Below the pieces are notes generated by a model. That model saw only the letters and a list, made by a program, of their open reading frames with translations, was not told where the DNA came from and searched no databases. The position numbers and the translations under genes are program-made. From Breviolum minutum Mf 1.05b.01 (taxonomy: Eukaryota; Sar; Dinophyceae; Suessiales; Symbiodiniaceae), in the NCBI GenBank assembly GCA_000507305.1, contig DF239109.1, forward strand, positions 186,001-250,000: a stretch of 64,000 nt of DNA, read 5' to 3'. Below, one piece after another: positions 11,017 through 22,233 of this stretch (position 1 is its first letter; each line of letters starts with the position of its first letter).

Positions 11017-11935
11017 TTTCACCAGTGGCAGTGAACTCTTGTCAGCCAGAATTGTGAGAAAACCGACAGCTTTTGTTTTGGAGCTGTCAATTCTGAAATT
11101 TTGAGTGTGCTTGCGACCCTTTTTCAGACTGACCTGTCCAAGTTCCACTGAAAATAAGAAGTCAACATGTTGAATTCAAAGTCAACCAACATATCATTTT
11201 GTCTTCATAGACTTGCAAAATACAGTGTGACTTTATAACAATTTGGAAACAGGTAAATGAAAAATGTTTTCCCCTGGTTATTTTGAAGAAAATCACCAAT
11301 ACTGGCAATGCCAAAGTAACGAGATCTTCAACAGGTTTCCTGTGTAAATATGCCAACTAGCCCACTGTTTAGTGCTTCTCATATGTGTTAGGGTCTAAGA
11401 ATCCCATTATTCCCATATAATAGGGCATGGTCACCAACCCAAGGCTAGGGGTTTATGTATACGTATATATATATATATCCATTATAAGGATTCCTATGAA
11501 AGGTGGGATGAGTTTATACTACCAACATATCGAATTGAATGCCAGGCACCTGACCGAGACCATGATGAAGTTAGGCGAATTAGATTTTACAGAGTTCCTC
11601 GTCCAAACTTGGCGTTTTTCCCGAGGCGTTTTTTTATCGTTTTTTTGAGGGTGGTTTTTGGGGGTTGACCCCAACGGAAGAATAAGATAAGTTTGTACAT
11701 AAATATGGAAGTTGGGCCTTTCATGACTTTTTGATTGATGGAAGCAGTGAATTTGAGAGGGTGAAAATTGGAAAGCACTCCATCGACATGGGGCAATGAA
11801 ATCTCTGAAGCGCCTTACCCATTCCTGGTTCGTTCATATGTTTGGTTGATGTGAAGGGTTTTTACCCTGAGAAACCAAAGAATCGTTCCAATGTGACTTG
11901 CACATGTTTGTTTTTTGAATTCATTCAGCCACCAG
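11017..11935. other. no supported gene; AT and family 3 repeats
   Basis: Contains an (AT)n tract near 11464-11479 and the inverted family 3 copy. No exon met the splice and frame test. Confidence 0.4.
11484..11530. repeat. dispersed repeat family 3, inverted copy
   Basis: CATTATAAGGATTCCTATGA followed by AAGGTGGGATGA is the reverse complement of the 9904 core with few mismatches. Confidence 0.5.
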
Positions 11936-12011
11936 CTTGAAAACACCCTCTGAGAAATCTAGTCGAGTGGACCATGTGTTTCTTGAAGACAACAATTCCA
12001 TTGGGCATGAT
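11936..12011 (+). CDS. possible exon before a microsatellite
   Basis: After TTCAGCCACCAG the frame LKTPSEKSSRVDHVFLEDNN is open. A donor at GATC|GTGCGT would place the (ATC)n tract in the intron. The tract reads as poly-His if translated. Weak. Confidence 0.25.
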
Positions 12012-12021
12012 CGTGCGTATG

Positions 12022-12072
<51 letters not shown>
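12022..12072. repeat. (ATC)n microsatellite
   Basis: About 16 ATC triplets, second of three such tracts in the window. Confidence 0.9.
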
Positions 12073-12212
12073 GTTTCTTCAGATTTGAAGGCTTTGGGTT
12101 GGTTCTTAGTATCAGTATTTGCATTAGCATGAGTATTAATATTACAAAATGTGTTTGATGAATGTTTCTATCAGTACTAGTACGTATCAGTACTGTTTTG
12201 TTCCTTCTACAG

Positions 12213-12345
12213 CTACTTCTGTTGTTGTTGCTGTTGCCGGTGGTATTGGGGTGACCCCGAGGTCGTCCATGATCCTAGACATCCGCAGAAACAGCAGGAG
12301 CTCCGTCGGTGTTTCAAGTCGTTCAAAGCAACAGCCATTTTTGAT
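12213..12345 (+). CDS. candidate exon upstream of a MITE
   Basis: Acceptor TTCCTTCTACAG. One frame gives a Cys run, then WGDPEVVHDPRHPQKQQELR and RCFKSFKA. Another (SVVVAVAGGIGVTPRSSMI) is also open. The first has more typical codon use. No good GT donor is seen before the MITE at 12357, so the element may have interrupted the 3' end. Confidence 0.35.
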
Positions 12346-12356
12346 TCAGCAGATAT

Positions 12357-12461
12357 GGATGTTTCCGAAAATAGGGGTGTTTCCCCCAAAATGGATGGTT
12401 TATAATGGAAAACCCTATTAAAATGGATGATTTGGGGGTACCACTATTTTCGGAAACACCC
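12357..12461. mobile_element. MITE family 1, copy B
   Basis: 105-bp near-palindrome, termini GGATGTTTCC and GGAAACACCC, same interior as copy A. Flanks ATAT and AAAT differ at one position. Confidence 0.8.
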
Positions 12462-12661
12462 AAATCTCAATCAGATGAACTGTCTCAAAACTCATGGTTT
12501 TTTTGTTGTTTGGGGTTTTATATCTGAGATTCTGCCATCCTATTTCTTAGAGATAATTCATGGTGAAGAGCAAAAAGTCAAATAGAAACATCGTTCCTCA
12601 GCATGACTCGGTTACTGGAATCCACAGGCGGGTTCGTGTCCGAGAAGTTTTAAATCTTCAG

Positions 12662-12720
12662 CTGGCGTTGGGAACCTCAGAAATCATGTTGTGCCGTGGT
12701 ACAACAAGAAGTATCCATGA
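12662..12720 (+). CDS. candidate short exon, possibly terminal
   Basis: TTTTAAATCTTCAG acceptor, then GVGNLRNHVVPWYNKKYP and a TGA at 12718. An internal donor (CCGTG|GTACAA) is also possible. Unrecognised. Confidence 0.35.
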
Positions 12721-12956
12721 TTATGATTGAAAGAAAGGATTGCTCCCTGGAAGTTTCACATGGCCCCTGAAAATGTACCATCCCAAAAGGAATGAAAGGA
12801 TCACCAACCAGCATTTTTCAAGGGCGCGTGAACTTGAAAAGCTGAATTACATTCAATTTCATGGGTATATTCATATGAGTTCAGCCATAAGTCGGATGTT
12901 TCCTTCGAGTTGCCTGGGGGGTGTTTCTGAAATTTTTGAGGGTTTTTTGTCCACAG

Positions 12957-15220
12957 GTAGGCAGGTTCGGAATATTGAGGCTTCTTGTGGAGAAAAATTC
13001 CGCTCCAGAATATTTCGACTTTGTGAGTATTCTGATGGAGGTTCTGAAAAAGCTGGACCTTGGTATTTGCTGGTCAATACGATATTTTTGGTGTCAGCCG
13101 CGTTCCGCACGAAACTTCTGGACCAGTGAAAAAACGACCAATCCTGAAATAGCTGAGCTCCAGTGAAGTGTTAGGTGACACAATCAGGATACCACTGATG
13201 CTGGAAAGTGAGGGGTTTATTGGGATTCTCAACTAAAACTTTATGGGTGGTCACTCTTAGAGACTGCATTCGCACAAGTCATATACAAAAACCTGAACTT
13301 CGGAGATGGTACCCGTAAAGACTTGCAAGTTTGGACATTGAAAAGTCAAGTTACAACAAGATAGAACCACAGCACATTAGGAGGTACTCAACCATTTGTT
13401 TGATGACAGTTTTATTTCTGATTCCGAGCCTATAGTGAACCCAGTTGAAAGTAGGTATAACCAGGTCTGACAATAGAATGTGTCTTCCGGCGCCTATTAA
13501 TTTGAACTTTCTATTTAGGACACTTCACCTGATGCCCGCCTTATTGCAGGCTCTGTTAATTTTTCAGCACTTTCCACAGCCCAAGCGCTTGACCGTTCAA
13601 GGAGTTCAGTATGATTGTATGCCCAAAATATCCCTGGTTGTAAGTGGATGATATCTCACACTTACCCATTTACAAGCCACCAAGGTTGCAAGGGAACATT
13701 CCAGTACCAGTAACATGACATGGCCACATCTAGTTTTATCACAAAAGAATCCAGTCATCAATGTCACATCAGTTCTTCAGATCTACTAAGTACATTCTGG
13801 GAAAATATATTTATACCCCCATAATTTTTTGTAGACCATCCTATGACTACAGTATAGTTCCCAATGGGAATAGGTACCCCGTTTTGGGTACCTCAAGTTT
13901 CTGGCCCCCAACGTCGCGAGATTCTGCCGCCTGGCACGGGGCATTAGCACCTTCGCTCGCTTCGTGCCAGAGACGGTAGCAGGGGACACCCAAGGGGGTT
14001 GCTTGAGGGATCGGCAAAAATGTCTCGTTGACCGTTGCAAGTTAGTAAATGGTCAGTAAGTGGTTTATCTCACCCACACTGGGAACAACAGTTGGCGGAA
14101 GAATTAAAGTTGAAGATTCAATTGGAAATTTTGCTTGAAATTTCTGGATGACAAAGTTTAGTTCTGAAATGATTACTCTATGGAGTGACCTGTATGAAAA
14201 GTGTCATTGTATGAATCATACACGAGAAAACAATTGTCTGGAATTGTTTGAAGCTACCCTGTTTTCTTTGGGAGTTTTGTAAGCCAACCCCTCTAAGGAT
14301 CCATGAAAACTAACCAGGAAATATCACCATGATAGGATCTCACTTAGCTCGGTGCAAGTCGCCTTTGGAGCTGAGGTGCGCAACATCGTGATGAACGGCG
14401 AGGGCAAAGGGACACGCCTCGAGGCGAGATTTTCTTCCAAAAAGATGGCTACTTTACAGGGATCGGTAAATTACACCATTTTGGCATGGTAAATTTAGGG
14501 GGATGTCCCCTGAAAATTCGTGCATTTTGGGTTGGCAATAAAATGCCCCCCCTGACTTTAGAACTTTAGATGATCAATTGGGGCGTGTAACTGGAAGTTT
14601 TATAAGCAATACATGACTCAAAAATCCATAGGGAAATGTCTATCATATACATAACCCGACTTTTACAAGGGAAATGTAAGATAAGTCCAAGTGATCATTC
14701 ATGAGTGTTTTTAAAGGGAACAATTTGGGTGGCTTGCAAGTCAAATCCAAAGAAATCCACGGCAGATTTTGGTGTTTTTTGCGTTGTCTCTTCACCACCA
14801 GGATTTGTTTGTCCCTTGATGCTTTTTTGAGAGTGGGGAACAAATAGGTTTTCAAATCGCTTCAAGTGGCAACTGAAGCATTTGAAAATGACAAAGCTTT
14901 CAAACCGACATGAGTCTTCTAGAGTGTTGTCAGTCTACGAGGGTGGTGTACAAAGAAGACCGGGTAACACTAAGAATTTATTGGCCAAGAAATGGCGCGA
15001 TTTGTGTCTGAGGCCATGATTGAAGTTCAATATCTTGAGAATCCCTTGGATTTGCTAGTTCCCGATGGAGTTGCTCAAATGTTGCTTTACATTGGAGTAA
15101 CGTTCAGTTTTTCGACATGTTTCTCTTGTTGAGGCTCTTTTCCTCCATGTTTTTTTGTTTTTTGAACAGTACCTGAAACGTTCAATGGAAAAAAATATGC
15201 TGCCTTACCATGCTCCATGA
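12957..15220 (+). CDS. seven-exon gene model, 3' end at 15220
   Basis: Exons 12957-13062, 13580-13639, 13898-14040, 14348-14465, 14934-14963, 15013-15096 and 15170-15220. The last six join in frame (about 161 residues) to a TGA. Tags: FGILRLLVEKNSAPEYFDFV; LTVQGVQYDCMPKISLV; PNVARFCRLARGISTFARFV; AFGAEVRNIVMNGEGKGTRL; VVYKEDR; LENPLDLLVPDGVAQMLLYI; YLKRSMEKNMLPYHAP. Strong signals include TTTCCACAG, GTT|GTAAGT and TCG|GTAAAT. The first exon leaves in phase 1 and does not fit 13580, so one exon is missing or exon 1 belongs elsewhere. Introns as short as 49 nt are required. Unrecognised, mainly soluble. Confidence 0.5.
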
Positions 15221-15239
15221 AGTTGGTGATTTGAAGGGC

Positions 15240-15345
15240 AAATCCCCAGGCCAAGCACTGTACCCAGTCATTGGCGGAAGGATTCGAGACACTAGAGAGA
15301 ACAAGATGTGTACATATATTGTAAGTATACACTATACATATATGT
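15240..15345 (+). CDS. open frames after the stop of the previous model
   Basis: Two protein-like frames overlap here: DLKGKSPGQALYPVIGGRIR and, after AAATCCCCAG, AKHCTQSLAEGFETLERTRC ending at T|GTACAT. Either may be an exon of another transcript. The AT-rich DNA that follows is non-coding. Confidence 0.25.
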
Positions 15346-15496
15346 TTTATATTTTCATAGTGTGTATATATAGTTGATTCATTCACAAATCCCCAGTAAG
15401 CAAACATTGAGTCTTGAAATCCTTCTGCAACCATTTCACAAATTAGAAAGTCTTTCCGTGATTCGGACCGGTGCCGTCGGGCAGGTTTCCAGAAGG

Positions 15497-15986
15497 ATGG
15501 TCACGATTATGCACGAAGCTCAGTTTGACAACAAGAAATTCACATGGAGTTCATCCAACTTAGTTAAAGATGATAACTTTATCGGTTTTTTAAGTACCAC
15601 AAGTTGATTCTTTGGGTTCTTGAAGCACCTGCAAAATGTAAGCAAAGCTTAGCTGTCGGAATCTTCGACTTGTCGGGAAATTCCTGCAGTTTTTCCAAAA
15701 AAAATTGGGAGGTTTCATCCCAGCTATATTCGATTCAAGAGGGTTGACTTTTTTTCAAGCCAACCGAGGTGTACGGATATCAAGGGCTTCACCAGTATCT
15801 CCGAACGTTTGAGACCGTTGCTTCGGCGGCACGTTTTGAGAGCACTGTGGGTGTTGGAGAGTGTAGGGAGCTGGAAGTCTTTGTGGATCTGAGCCTACAA
15901 CGAAAAAAAGGTTGATTCTACCAGACCTGTTGAGGCGTGACTTGCTCTACATGCTCATGCGATACTTTTCGGTGTGGAAACTCAAG
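15497..15986 (+). CDS. 5' part of a new gene, three exons
   Basis: ATG at 15497 follows CAGGTTTCCAG|AAGG, a plausible trans-splice site. Exon 15497-15562 (MVTIMHEAQFDNKKFTWSSS) leaves in phase 0 and fits the exon starting at 15760 after TTTTTTTCAAG (VYGYQGLHQYLRTFETVASA, then FESTVGVGECRELEVFVD). A third exon, 15925-15986, follows TTCTACCAG (LLRRDLLYMLMRYFSVWKLK) and ends at AAG|GTGGAA. The second exon's end is uncertain: phase-1 donors lie at 15852 and 15870, or it runs to a stop at 15915. Function unknown. Confidence 0.45.
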
Positions 15987-16152
15987 GTGGAAACTGTTTG
16001 AGATTGCCCGGTGCGCCCCTGGAAGCGCGAAAAAAGTCAGGTGAATTGATTGTTTCAATCTTTCTTGGGTGAATTATGACATGACAATAACCTACAATTT
16101 TTCGAAATCACCCAAAAAATGGTTTTGGTTGTGCAAGGCATGACATTGAGAT

Positions 16153-16253
16153 GGGTATTTCCAAAAATAGGGGTACCCCAAAATGGATGGTTTATAGTGG
16201 AAAACCTTATTAACATGGATGATTTGGGGGTACCACTATATTCGGAAACATCC
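16153..16253. mobile_element. MITE family 1, copy C
   Basis: 101-bp near-palindrome, termini GGGTATTTCC and GGAAACATCC, flanked by AGAT on both sides (4-bp target duplication). Confidence 0.85.
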
Positions 16254-16281
16254 AGATGTTTTCCCTTTGTTGGTTTTGCAG

Positions 16282-16381
16282 TTGCAGCATTGAAGTCGAA
16301 TTCCTTAACAGTGGGATCTCATTCCTTCAATTTGGGCACTTTTGAAACTTACTTCGGCTGTGGTTTCTCAGCAACAAAACG
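16282..16381 (+). CDS. candidate exon, unknown protein
   Basis: TTGGTTTTGCAG to AAACG|GTAATT: VAALKSNSLTVGSHSFNLGT then FETYFGCGFSATK. Begins 28 bp after MITE copy C. Entry phase does not match the 15986 exon, so another exon or a different gene is needed. Confidence 0.4.
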
Positions 16382-17404
16382 GTAATTTAGGGAGTTTTGT
16401 TAAAGTGCCTAACATCTCAGGCTGTCAAACTAGAATTTGGCTAGTGCTTCATAGGGAAACGACCCGAAGGTTAGGGAATGACACAGGAAGCAAGAAGTAT
16501 CTAGTTGTGTTTGACTACTAAACCTAGAATTCATTTGGGATGAGCCAATTTTGTCGTCCCAAGCGGAAATTTCATTGTCTCATATCCCGCAGAAGCACTC
16601 CACCTGAGGTAATGATGAGAGTGGTGGAGCTCTATGGAGGTGCATGTTTCAAAGTTGGTTTTCAAAGGGATGCATGAAATATATATGGGGGTTTCCAACA
16701 ATAGGGGTGTTTCCCCCAAAATGGATGGTTTATAAAGGAAAATCCCTTTGAAAATAGATTATTTGGGGGGATGTTTCCCACTAGTTTTGGAAACACCCAT
16801 ATTTATATCCCTGAAAATCAACATGGTTCACCTAAAGACCACCCAATTGAAAAGGAAAATCATTTTGAACCAAACCTCCATCATTGGATTCCATGTTTCT
16901 CCAGTATGTATAGCAATTTTGAGAGGATAACTTATTCAGGGGATCATTGACATCCATCAGAATCCCTAGCAGCTATCGATATTGCTCTTGTTTTCATGCC
17001 ATTGATCCATTTAATGAGCAACGAATATTTCGGATATTATAATCTACAATAGGCTGTTGGAGTCAATACTTGAAAGGCCCCAATGAAAAGAAAGGGTTTG
17101 TCCTATACAAGACAAGCAACCCAAAGCCAACAGTTATTAACCATCTTGGTTCCCAGAATCTTTTGTAGAGATCTTGTACGTCAGACTCTCGTTCGGAGCG
17201 CGATGGCTGGGTGTTTGAAACCAGTTTGAATGTTCTATCATTATCTATCATTGGTATATCATGGCCATGGAAATATGAAATATGTTTTTATTCTGGTGTT
17301 GGAGAGCTTCCATATCAAAAATGTTGAACCAAAGGAAGATTGGATTGTGTATAATTATTTGAAACTCAAAAAGTTTGAGTTCGGACCAATATGGTATTGT
17401 AAAA
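16382..17404. other. no firm exon; MITE-bearing spacer
   Basis: Apart from MITE copy D, only a 16-nt candidate microexon before GAG|GTAATG near 16610 was noted. Likely intron. Confidence 0.35.
16687..16798. mobile_element. MITE family 1, copy D
   Basis: 112-bp diverged member, termini GGGGGTTTCC and GGAAACACCC, flanked by ATAT on both sides. Confidence 0.8.
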
Positions 17405-17628
17405 GTTCTACGCGACAAGACCTCCTGAGTGAAGTCAGAAAAGAAGGAGTGCTTCTGGAGCACCAAACCAAGAACCACTCTCGCCCTGGTAGCTGTTCGG
17501 GTGTCAACGGTGCCGGCTTTTTAGGTGTTGTGTCAGAGATCCTGGGAGATGGTCTCATTGTATTTTGGAACTCTCCTGATACAGCCAGCAGCCTCAGAAG
17601 CCTCCTGGGTGAATCCATGTTTACCTAA
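17405..17628 (+). CDS. coding island, unknown protein
   Basis: Plus frame TRQDLLSEVRKEGVLLEHQT then KNHSRPG up to a possible donor CCTG|GTAGCT (17482). The same frame stays open to 17628 (GFLGVVSEILGDGLIVFW). Minus-strand ORFs overlap, including a 175-codon one that also runs through the MITE fragment. The plus reading fits the neighbouring strand. Confidence 0.35.
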
Positions 17629-17891
17629 GGAAACAGGATGAATAAAGGTGAAGGGTCCACAAAAACTCCTTGAAATTGGACCATACAAGATATTTGGTTG
17701 ATTCAACATGTCGTGGCCAATGGAGTTGCATGTAAAAATTCCAACAACCCCTGGGCATCGATGTGAATGGTAGATGAGATTGATTGATTCTAGGTAAGCT
17801 AATGACAACTTCAAGAAAATGACCCAACGCAAACATAGACCAGCATAGATCCAAAAAGGATGAAATTGTTGAATCCATGATGGATCCATTT

Positions 17892-17959
17892 GGGTGTTTC
17901 TGAAAATAGGGGTACGCCAAAATGGATGATTGATAATGGAAATCCCTATGAAAATGCCC
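17892..17959. mobile_element. MITE family 1, internally deleted copy F
   Basis: 68 bp: keeps the GGGTGTTTC start and a GCCC end but lacks about a third of the interior. ATTT flanks both sides, so the target duplication is intact and the deletion is internal. Confidence 0.7.
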
Positions 17960-18445
17960 ATTTGTTCAAAGGGTTTCAAGCTTCCTGCGTCTTTTGGGTT
18001 TGAGGGTTTGTCAATGGTGGCTTCTAGTTGGGAGAAAACTAAACGCATCATGCGGAACATGCTAGATGGTGTTATGCATGTAAGGAATTTGTTTTTTGTT
18101 GCAAATGTGGAGTTTCCAAGAAGGCTTTGATAATTTCAACGGATTCAGATGACACCTGTTTAATATGTCAAGGGTGTATCATGCTAAAAATCATCCGACT
18201 TGCTTCGGGTTGCCTTCTATTTCTACCATGGCAAATGACTTATTCGTGTGTTGAATTTGTATTCTCAACACTAAACCCACCCAATACCTAAGCTTCGCAC
18301 CTCCGAAACAAAGATGTACATCAAAATCCACACAAACATCAAGAATCTTCAAATCGTACTTCAGTTTTAGATCTTGATCACCTCTTTTTTTCTATATTTA
18401 CATATATACATATACATATACATATTGTTTTTTGTTTTTTTGCAG

Positions 18446-20384
18446 CAAGACAAAACTCGGTGCTCAGGTGGAGGATCATCCAGGTAAAGCCTGTGCTGCG
18501 GCTCTCACACAACTAGAGGCGGACATCGCTGTGCCGAAAAAGAAGAATCCACTAAAACCTCCTGATATGGATTCCACTTCTAGCAAAATGGTATAAACTT
18601 TCGAATTGTTTGATTTGATAGTACTTAAGCGTGTTTTTTTTTTGTCCATTTCCACCATCTCCATTCTCCCCAACATCCAGGCCCTACAGGGACTGAACGG
18701 TGAATACGGCGTCTACGTCCTGATGCTCCAGTGGGTGGTGTGAAAGAAGGGACTCGAACCATCCAAAAGTTGAGATTCAAATTCGTGCGGAGTTCGAAAG
18801 TATGTCTGAATTTTTAGGGAGCTTTTGGAATTGTACCAGGCAGATTTTGGCGAACGTAGAACTAGCTTGCAACTAAGCATTTGCAAGTAATTTGTGACTG
18901 GCTTAGAGCTTTCTTGAACTCATTTATGACCCTCTTACTAACTATGATGACCCACCAAGTGGGGTACCAGTTTGGGATCTGTATCAGTCGAGCCCAATCA
19001 TCCATTGTCTTAGCACAAAGATTGAACCATCCCCAACACCGCGGTTTCCGGTGGATGTCCGGTTGGGTGAGGTAGAGTTGCAGGCATGATTTCTGGATCA
19101 CAACGGGTAGGGGTTCGGAGAATAGGCAGTGCCGATCCCCAAAAAACAGGCTAGTGTAAATTCATGATATAGGTAGTGATTCAACAAAAAGACATGCTCT
19201 TCTCAATCCTTGATTTATATATCCCATTTGGCTGACAAAGTGCAGAGTTGAAAGCAGCAAACTAGTTCGCTGGGGGGCTTCATCTTTGCTGATTGCATCT
19301 TACCTTTTCATTCCAATTTTTGTCCCATAGCATACCTCACTGTCAAGCCTGGAGACACCATTAAAAATGCCAGTTTCAGCAATCAGACAGGGTCCCAAGT
19401 GGATCTGAGGCATTCTTGCATTCTGTCATGTATAGTGATGGATAAGAACTACCCCGCAACTGAAATAGAAACCTTGCCAAGAAGGAAAGTGTAGATCCTC
19501 TTCCAGTCACCATCTTTTATGCAGGCGCGCTTTAAGATTGGGGGAATAAAGGCCTAAACATTGATGAAATGATTATTCTAGACGGTGGTTTCAATGATTT
19601 TTTTGTTTTTACCACAAATTTTTTGGGACATGATCCAATTTGACGAGCATATTCTTCCAGTTGCTGGTTCAACCACGGTATTGGTGAGGAAACTACTTCC
19701 AAAACGAGTGCTCCCCACATACCACAACCAACTGAGGGCTTGCCTGACTTGTCCATTCGCATTGGTATTCACACAGGGTTCCTTGGAATTGAAAACTGCG
19801 ACGGGTTGGACCGTCGATGGTTTCCTTGGGTAGGTACAAAACGGCTGAGAGAAAGGTTGGAAACAGGTGATGAATGGTCATTTTTGGTGAGGCTATTGAG
19901 TAATATCAAATGCTGTAGCATTTTGTCCATATGGATCAAGAAGCAATACTAAAAGATGGAAACCTGGTGGACACCAGGTCGAAGTTGCTTTAGCCACTCT
20001 GGCATCGTTGTTGGAGTTGGCAGTTTGAAACGCAAATCGAAAGCGGAATCCCAAACTTTCTTAGGGAATCCTGAGATGTACGACATGATCGCACAGGAGT
20101 ACTACGAAAGGATGATACTTTCACATTTGTAAGATGTTTTTGTTTCACCCCCTTCTTACCGAAAGATGAAACTCATCTTGGCATCTTTTTTTGGTTTCAA
20201 CTGGGTAGCTCAACCACTCAACCCGCCCACTGCTTCCATGATTGCATCGATGCAATCAGCTAGGTCCAGCTTAGTGGGAAACATTGGAAGCGAGTCGACA
20301 CTTGGCACAATTCATGGGGGGAAGGGGCCTGGTTCCAAAGGATTGCTCTTTGATATGCCAGATATGCTCCCAAAACATAAATGA
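18446..20384 (+). CDS. seven-exon gene model, at least 248 aa
   Basis: Exons 18446-18590, 18681-18737, 18988-19066, 19331-19488, 19777-19829, 19994-20128 and 20264-20384. All six junctions agree in phase and the frame ends at TGA 20382. Tags: ACAAALTQLEADIAVPKKKN; LNGEYGVYVLMLQW; LSTKIEPSPTPRFPVDVRL; YLTVKPGDTIKNASFSNQTG; LELKTATGWTVDGFL; NPEMYDMIAQEYYERMILSH; SSLVGNIGSESTLGTIHGG. Acceptors are good (TTTTTTGCAG, AACATCCAG, CTGTATCAG, TTTTTGTCCCATAG, TATTCACACAG). Donors GTG|GTGTGA and AAA|GTGTAG are weaker and each lies just before an in-frame stop, so either exon could instead be terminal. First exon enters in phase 2; the start lies upstream. Function unknown. Confidence 0.5.
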
Positions 20385-20389
20385 AGCAA

Positions 20390-20541
20390 AGATGTCATTC
20401 AACTATTCCAACTGGATGCTGTTTTTTTGGGGTGATATGCACCATCACAAGAAGGAACGAAGCATTGACACCTTTTTGGATGTTAGGATGCAAAAGGGGT
20501 TAGATATTCTTCAATGCTCTGTAGCTCCGTTTCAGGTGTGA
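20390..20541 (+). CDS. candidate exon, unknown protein
   Basis: MSFNYSNWMLFFWGDMHHHK then KERSIDTFLDVRMQKGLDI, up to CAG|GTGTGA. The frame is open back to 20273 in a register different from the 20264 exon, so the two models compete at their junction. Could be a new start. Confidence 0.35.
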
Positions 20542-20944
20542 GCTGTTGGTTTTGTTTGTGGCTATCATTTTTAGGTGATGTCAGTCCCAAATTTGAGTGG
20601 GAATCTATGGGAGACCTCTCTATTTTCGGGCCACTCGAGTGGAGACCGATTTTTTGTTTATGGCATGGGAAGTAGTGTATTGCAAGGTCATGCTGGATCA
20701 CCAACCCGTGCGTCACCCTTTGGTTAGTCGAATTCTATTTTACCACAAAGTGAGTTGAGTGAAAATTGTCCAGTGAACGCAGCAGTAGCAGAGTTATTTC
20801 AAGTGACAAAGTCCCACAAAAAGGAAATTCTCCTCCCCGACCATTTGTGAAACTGCCAGAATACCACTACTTCTGAGGGTACAAAATCCACACTTTTTTT
20901 TGCTGCAACATCATGTGTGGGTGAGTTTTCATCATTTCTGTCAG

Positions 20945-21012
20945 CAGCAGTTGTGTTGCAAGGAGAATGAAATATGGATGTGCAACACTCAGAAGTTCAG
21001 TGCAGTGACGTG
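20945..21012 (+). CDS. candidate exon, Cys-containing
   Basis: CATTTCTGTCAG to ACGTG|GTGATT: LCCKENEIWMCNTQKFSAVT, entry phase 0. An overlapping frame (CSDVVILIANLTHPTVQQIM) is also open and stops at 21069. Confidence 0.4.
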
Positions 21013-21257
21013 GTGATTCTCATTGCCAACCTCACGCACCCAACGGTCCAACAAATCATGGCTCAGTGACAAAAGAGACCCCCTCCACAATGATGGTTTC
21101 CTTCACAACCAGATGATTTTCCATTGCTGCACGTGTGATGGTTTTTATTAAATTGGAGTTGGAGGAATGGCATGTTGTGCTTGAACAAATACCGTTGCCA
21201 ATGATTTGTGGTACAGTCCTTTTGATCAAAATATAGAAATTTGCGAATTAGTTTGAA

Positions 21258-21357
21258 TGGTTCACCACTTTTTGCCTATATGACGTTTCGGACCACAAGG
21301 CATTGGAACAGCCACATCCTTTGCTGGATCCAAGTTGCGTCAACAGATCCTACCAGA
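21258..21357 (+). CDS. candidate exon, boundaries unclear
   Basis: Frame DVSDHKALEQPHPLLDPSCV then NRSYQK up to CAGAA|GTATAA. A competing frame (IGTATSFAGSKLRQQILPE) begins after CCACAAG. Coding likely. Confidence 0.3.
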
Positions 21358-22233
21358 AGTATAACCATCTTTTCGTTTGGTTTCGGCATTTTTGCAGATA
21401 AGAAAAGCTTCCTTTTCATGGGTTTTCATGGGTTGTCTTTTCATTGCATCTTTGTTTTGTTCAATCTTTCCACAAAGTGTTCCAAACAATATCACATACA
21501 ACTTGAACTTTCATTTCAAAACAACAAGAGTTTCGTTTCGATCATCAGACTTTCAATAGATGTTTGATGACCACACATCAATTGCCAAGGTTTAGGCGAT
21601 ACCAAGCAAGTAGCCATGAAATTGGAGGCGACTGTGACAGATCGGTGGGAAACAAACATTAGCCATGGAAGATCCATGGAAATCAATGTTTGTTGAAATG
21701 AAAGTTCAATTGGAAAAGTCAAGAATCAAAATGTTGGATATTTATTTTTATCCTTGGGGGTTCCCATTTTTGTCGATACTGATAGATAGAGCACATCAAT
21801 GTTTGCCAGTGGTGGGGCCAATTGGGCTTGAAAGGATATTGTTGGGGAAAACTCATCATGCCCAATTAGCATGTGACTAGGGCATAGGGTACCATTCCAA
21901 GGGTATTCAATTTTTCTTCTACGCCGATTCAGTCTTGTCTTTTGAGACTAGTAGATGGTGATTGTGGCGAGGGTTCCGAGGATAGTAGATCACCAGCTAA
22001 CTAACCACAAACGAACTGTTGCCGGACGCCTTCAAGTTTGAAACTAAGTCTGCTTGGGGGTGGTGGCAAGGAACATTAGTCAACTCACACTCAAAATTCT
22101 AGGGAAGATCATGGTGAAGCCTCAAGTTTTATCACCGCCACAGGATGGTAATTGGTGTACTCAGATCTCCTCCATATTGCAATTTGTTCCAAGTCGATTG
22201 ATTTCTTACAAGTGGACCTGATGCTGCAAAAAG
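21358..22233. other. no firm exon
   Basis: A 71-codon plus frame from 21665 (FVEMKVQLEKSRIKMLDIYF) lacks splice support and has A/T-rich third positions. Confidence 0.3.

Noticed and set aside
17533..18060. 175-codon minus ORF
   Set aside because: Runs through a MITE fragment and an intergenic stretch; no splice signals, and the plus strand carries a better exon.
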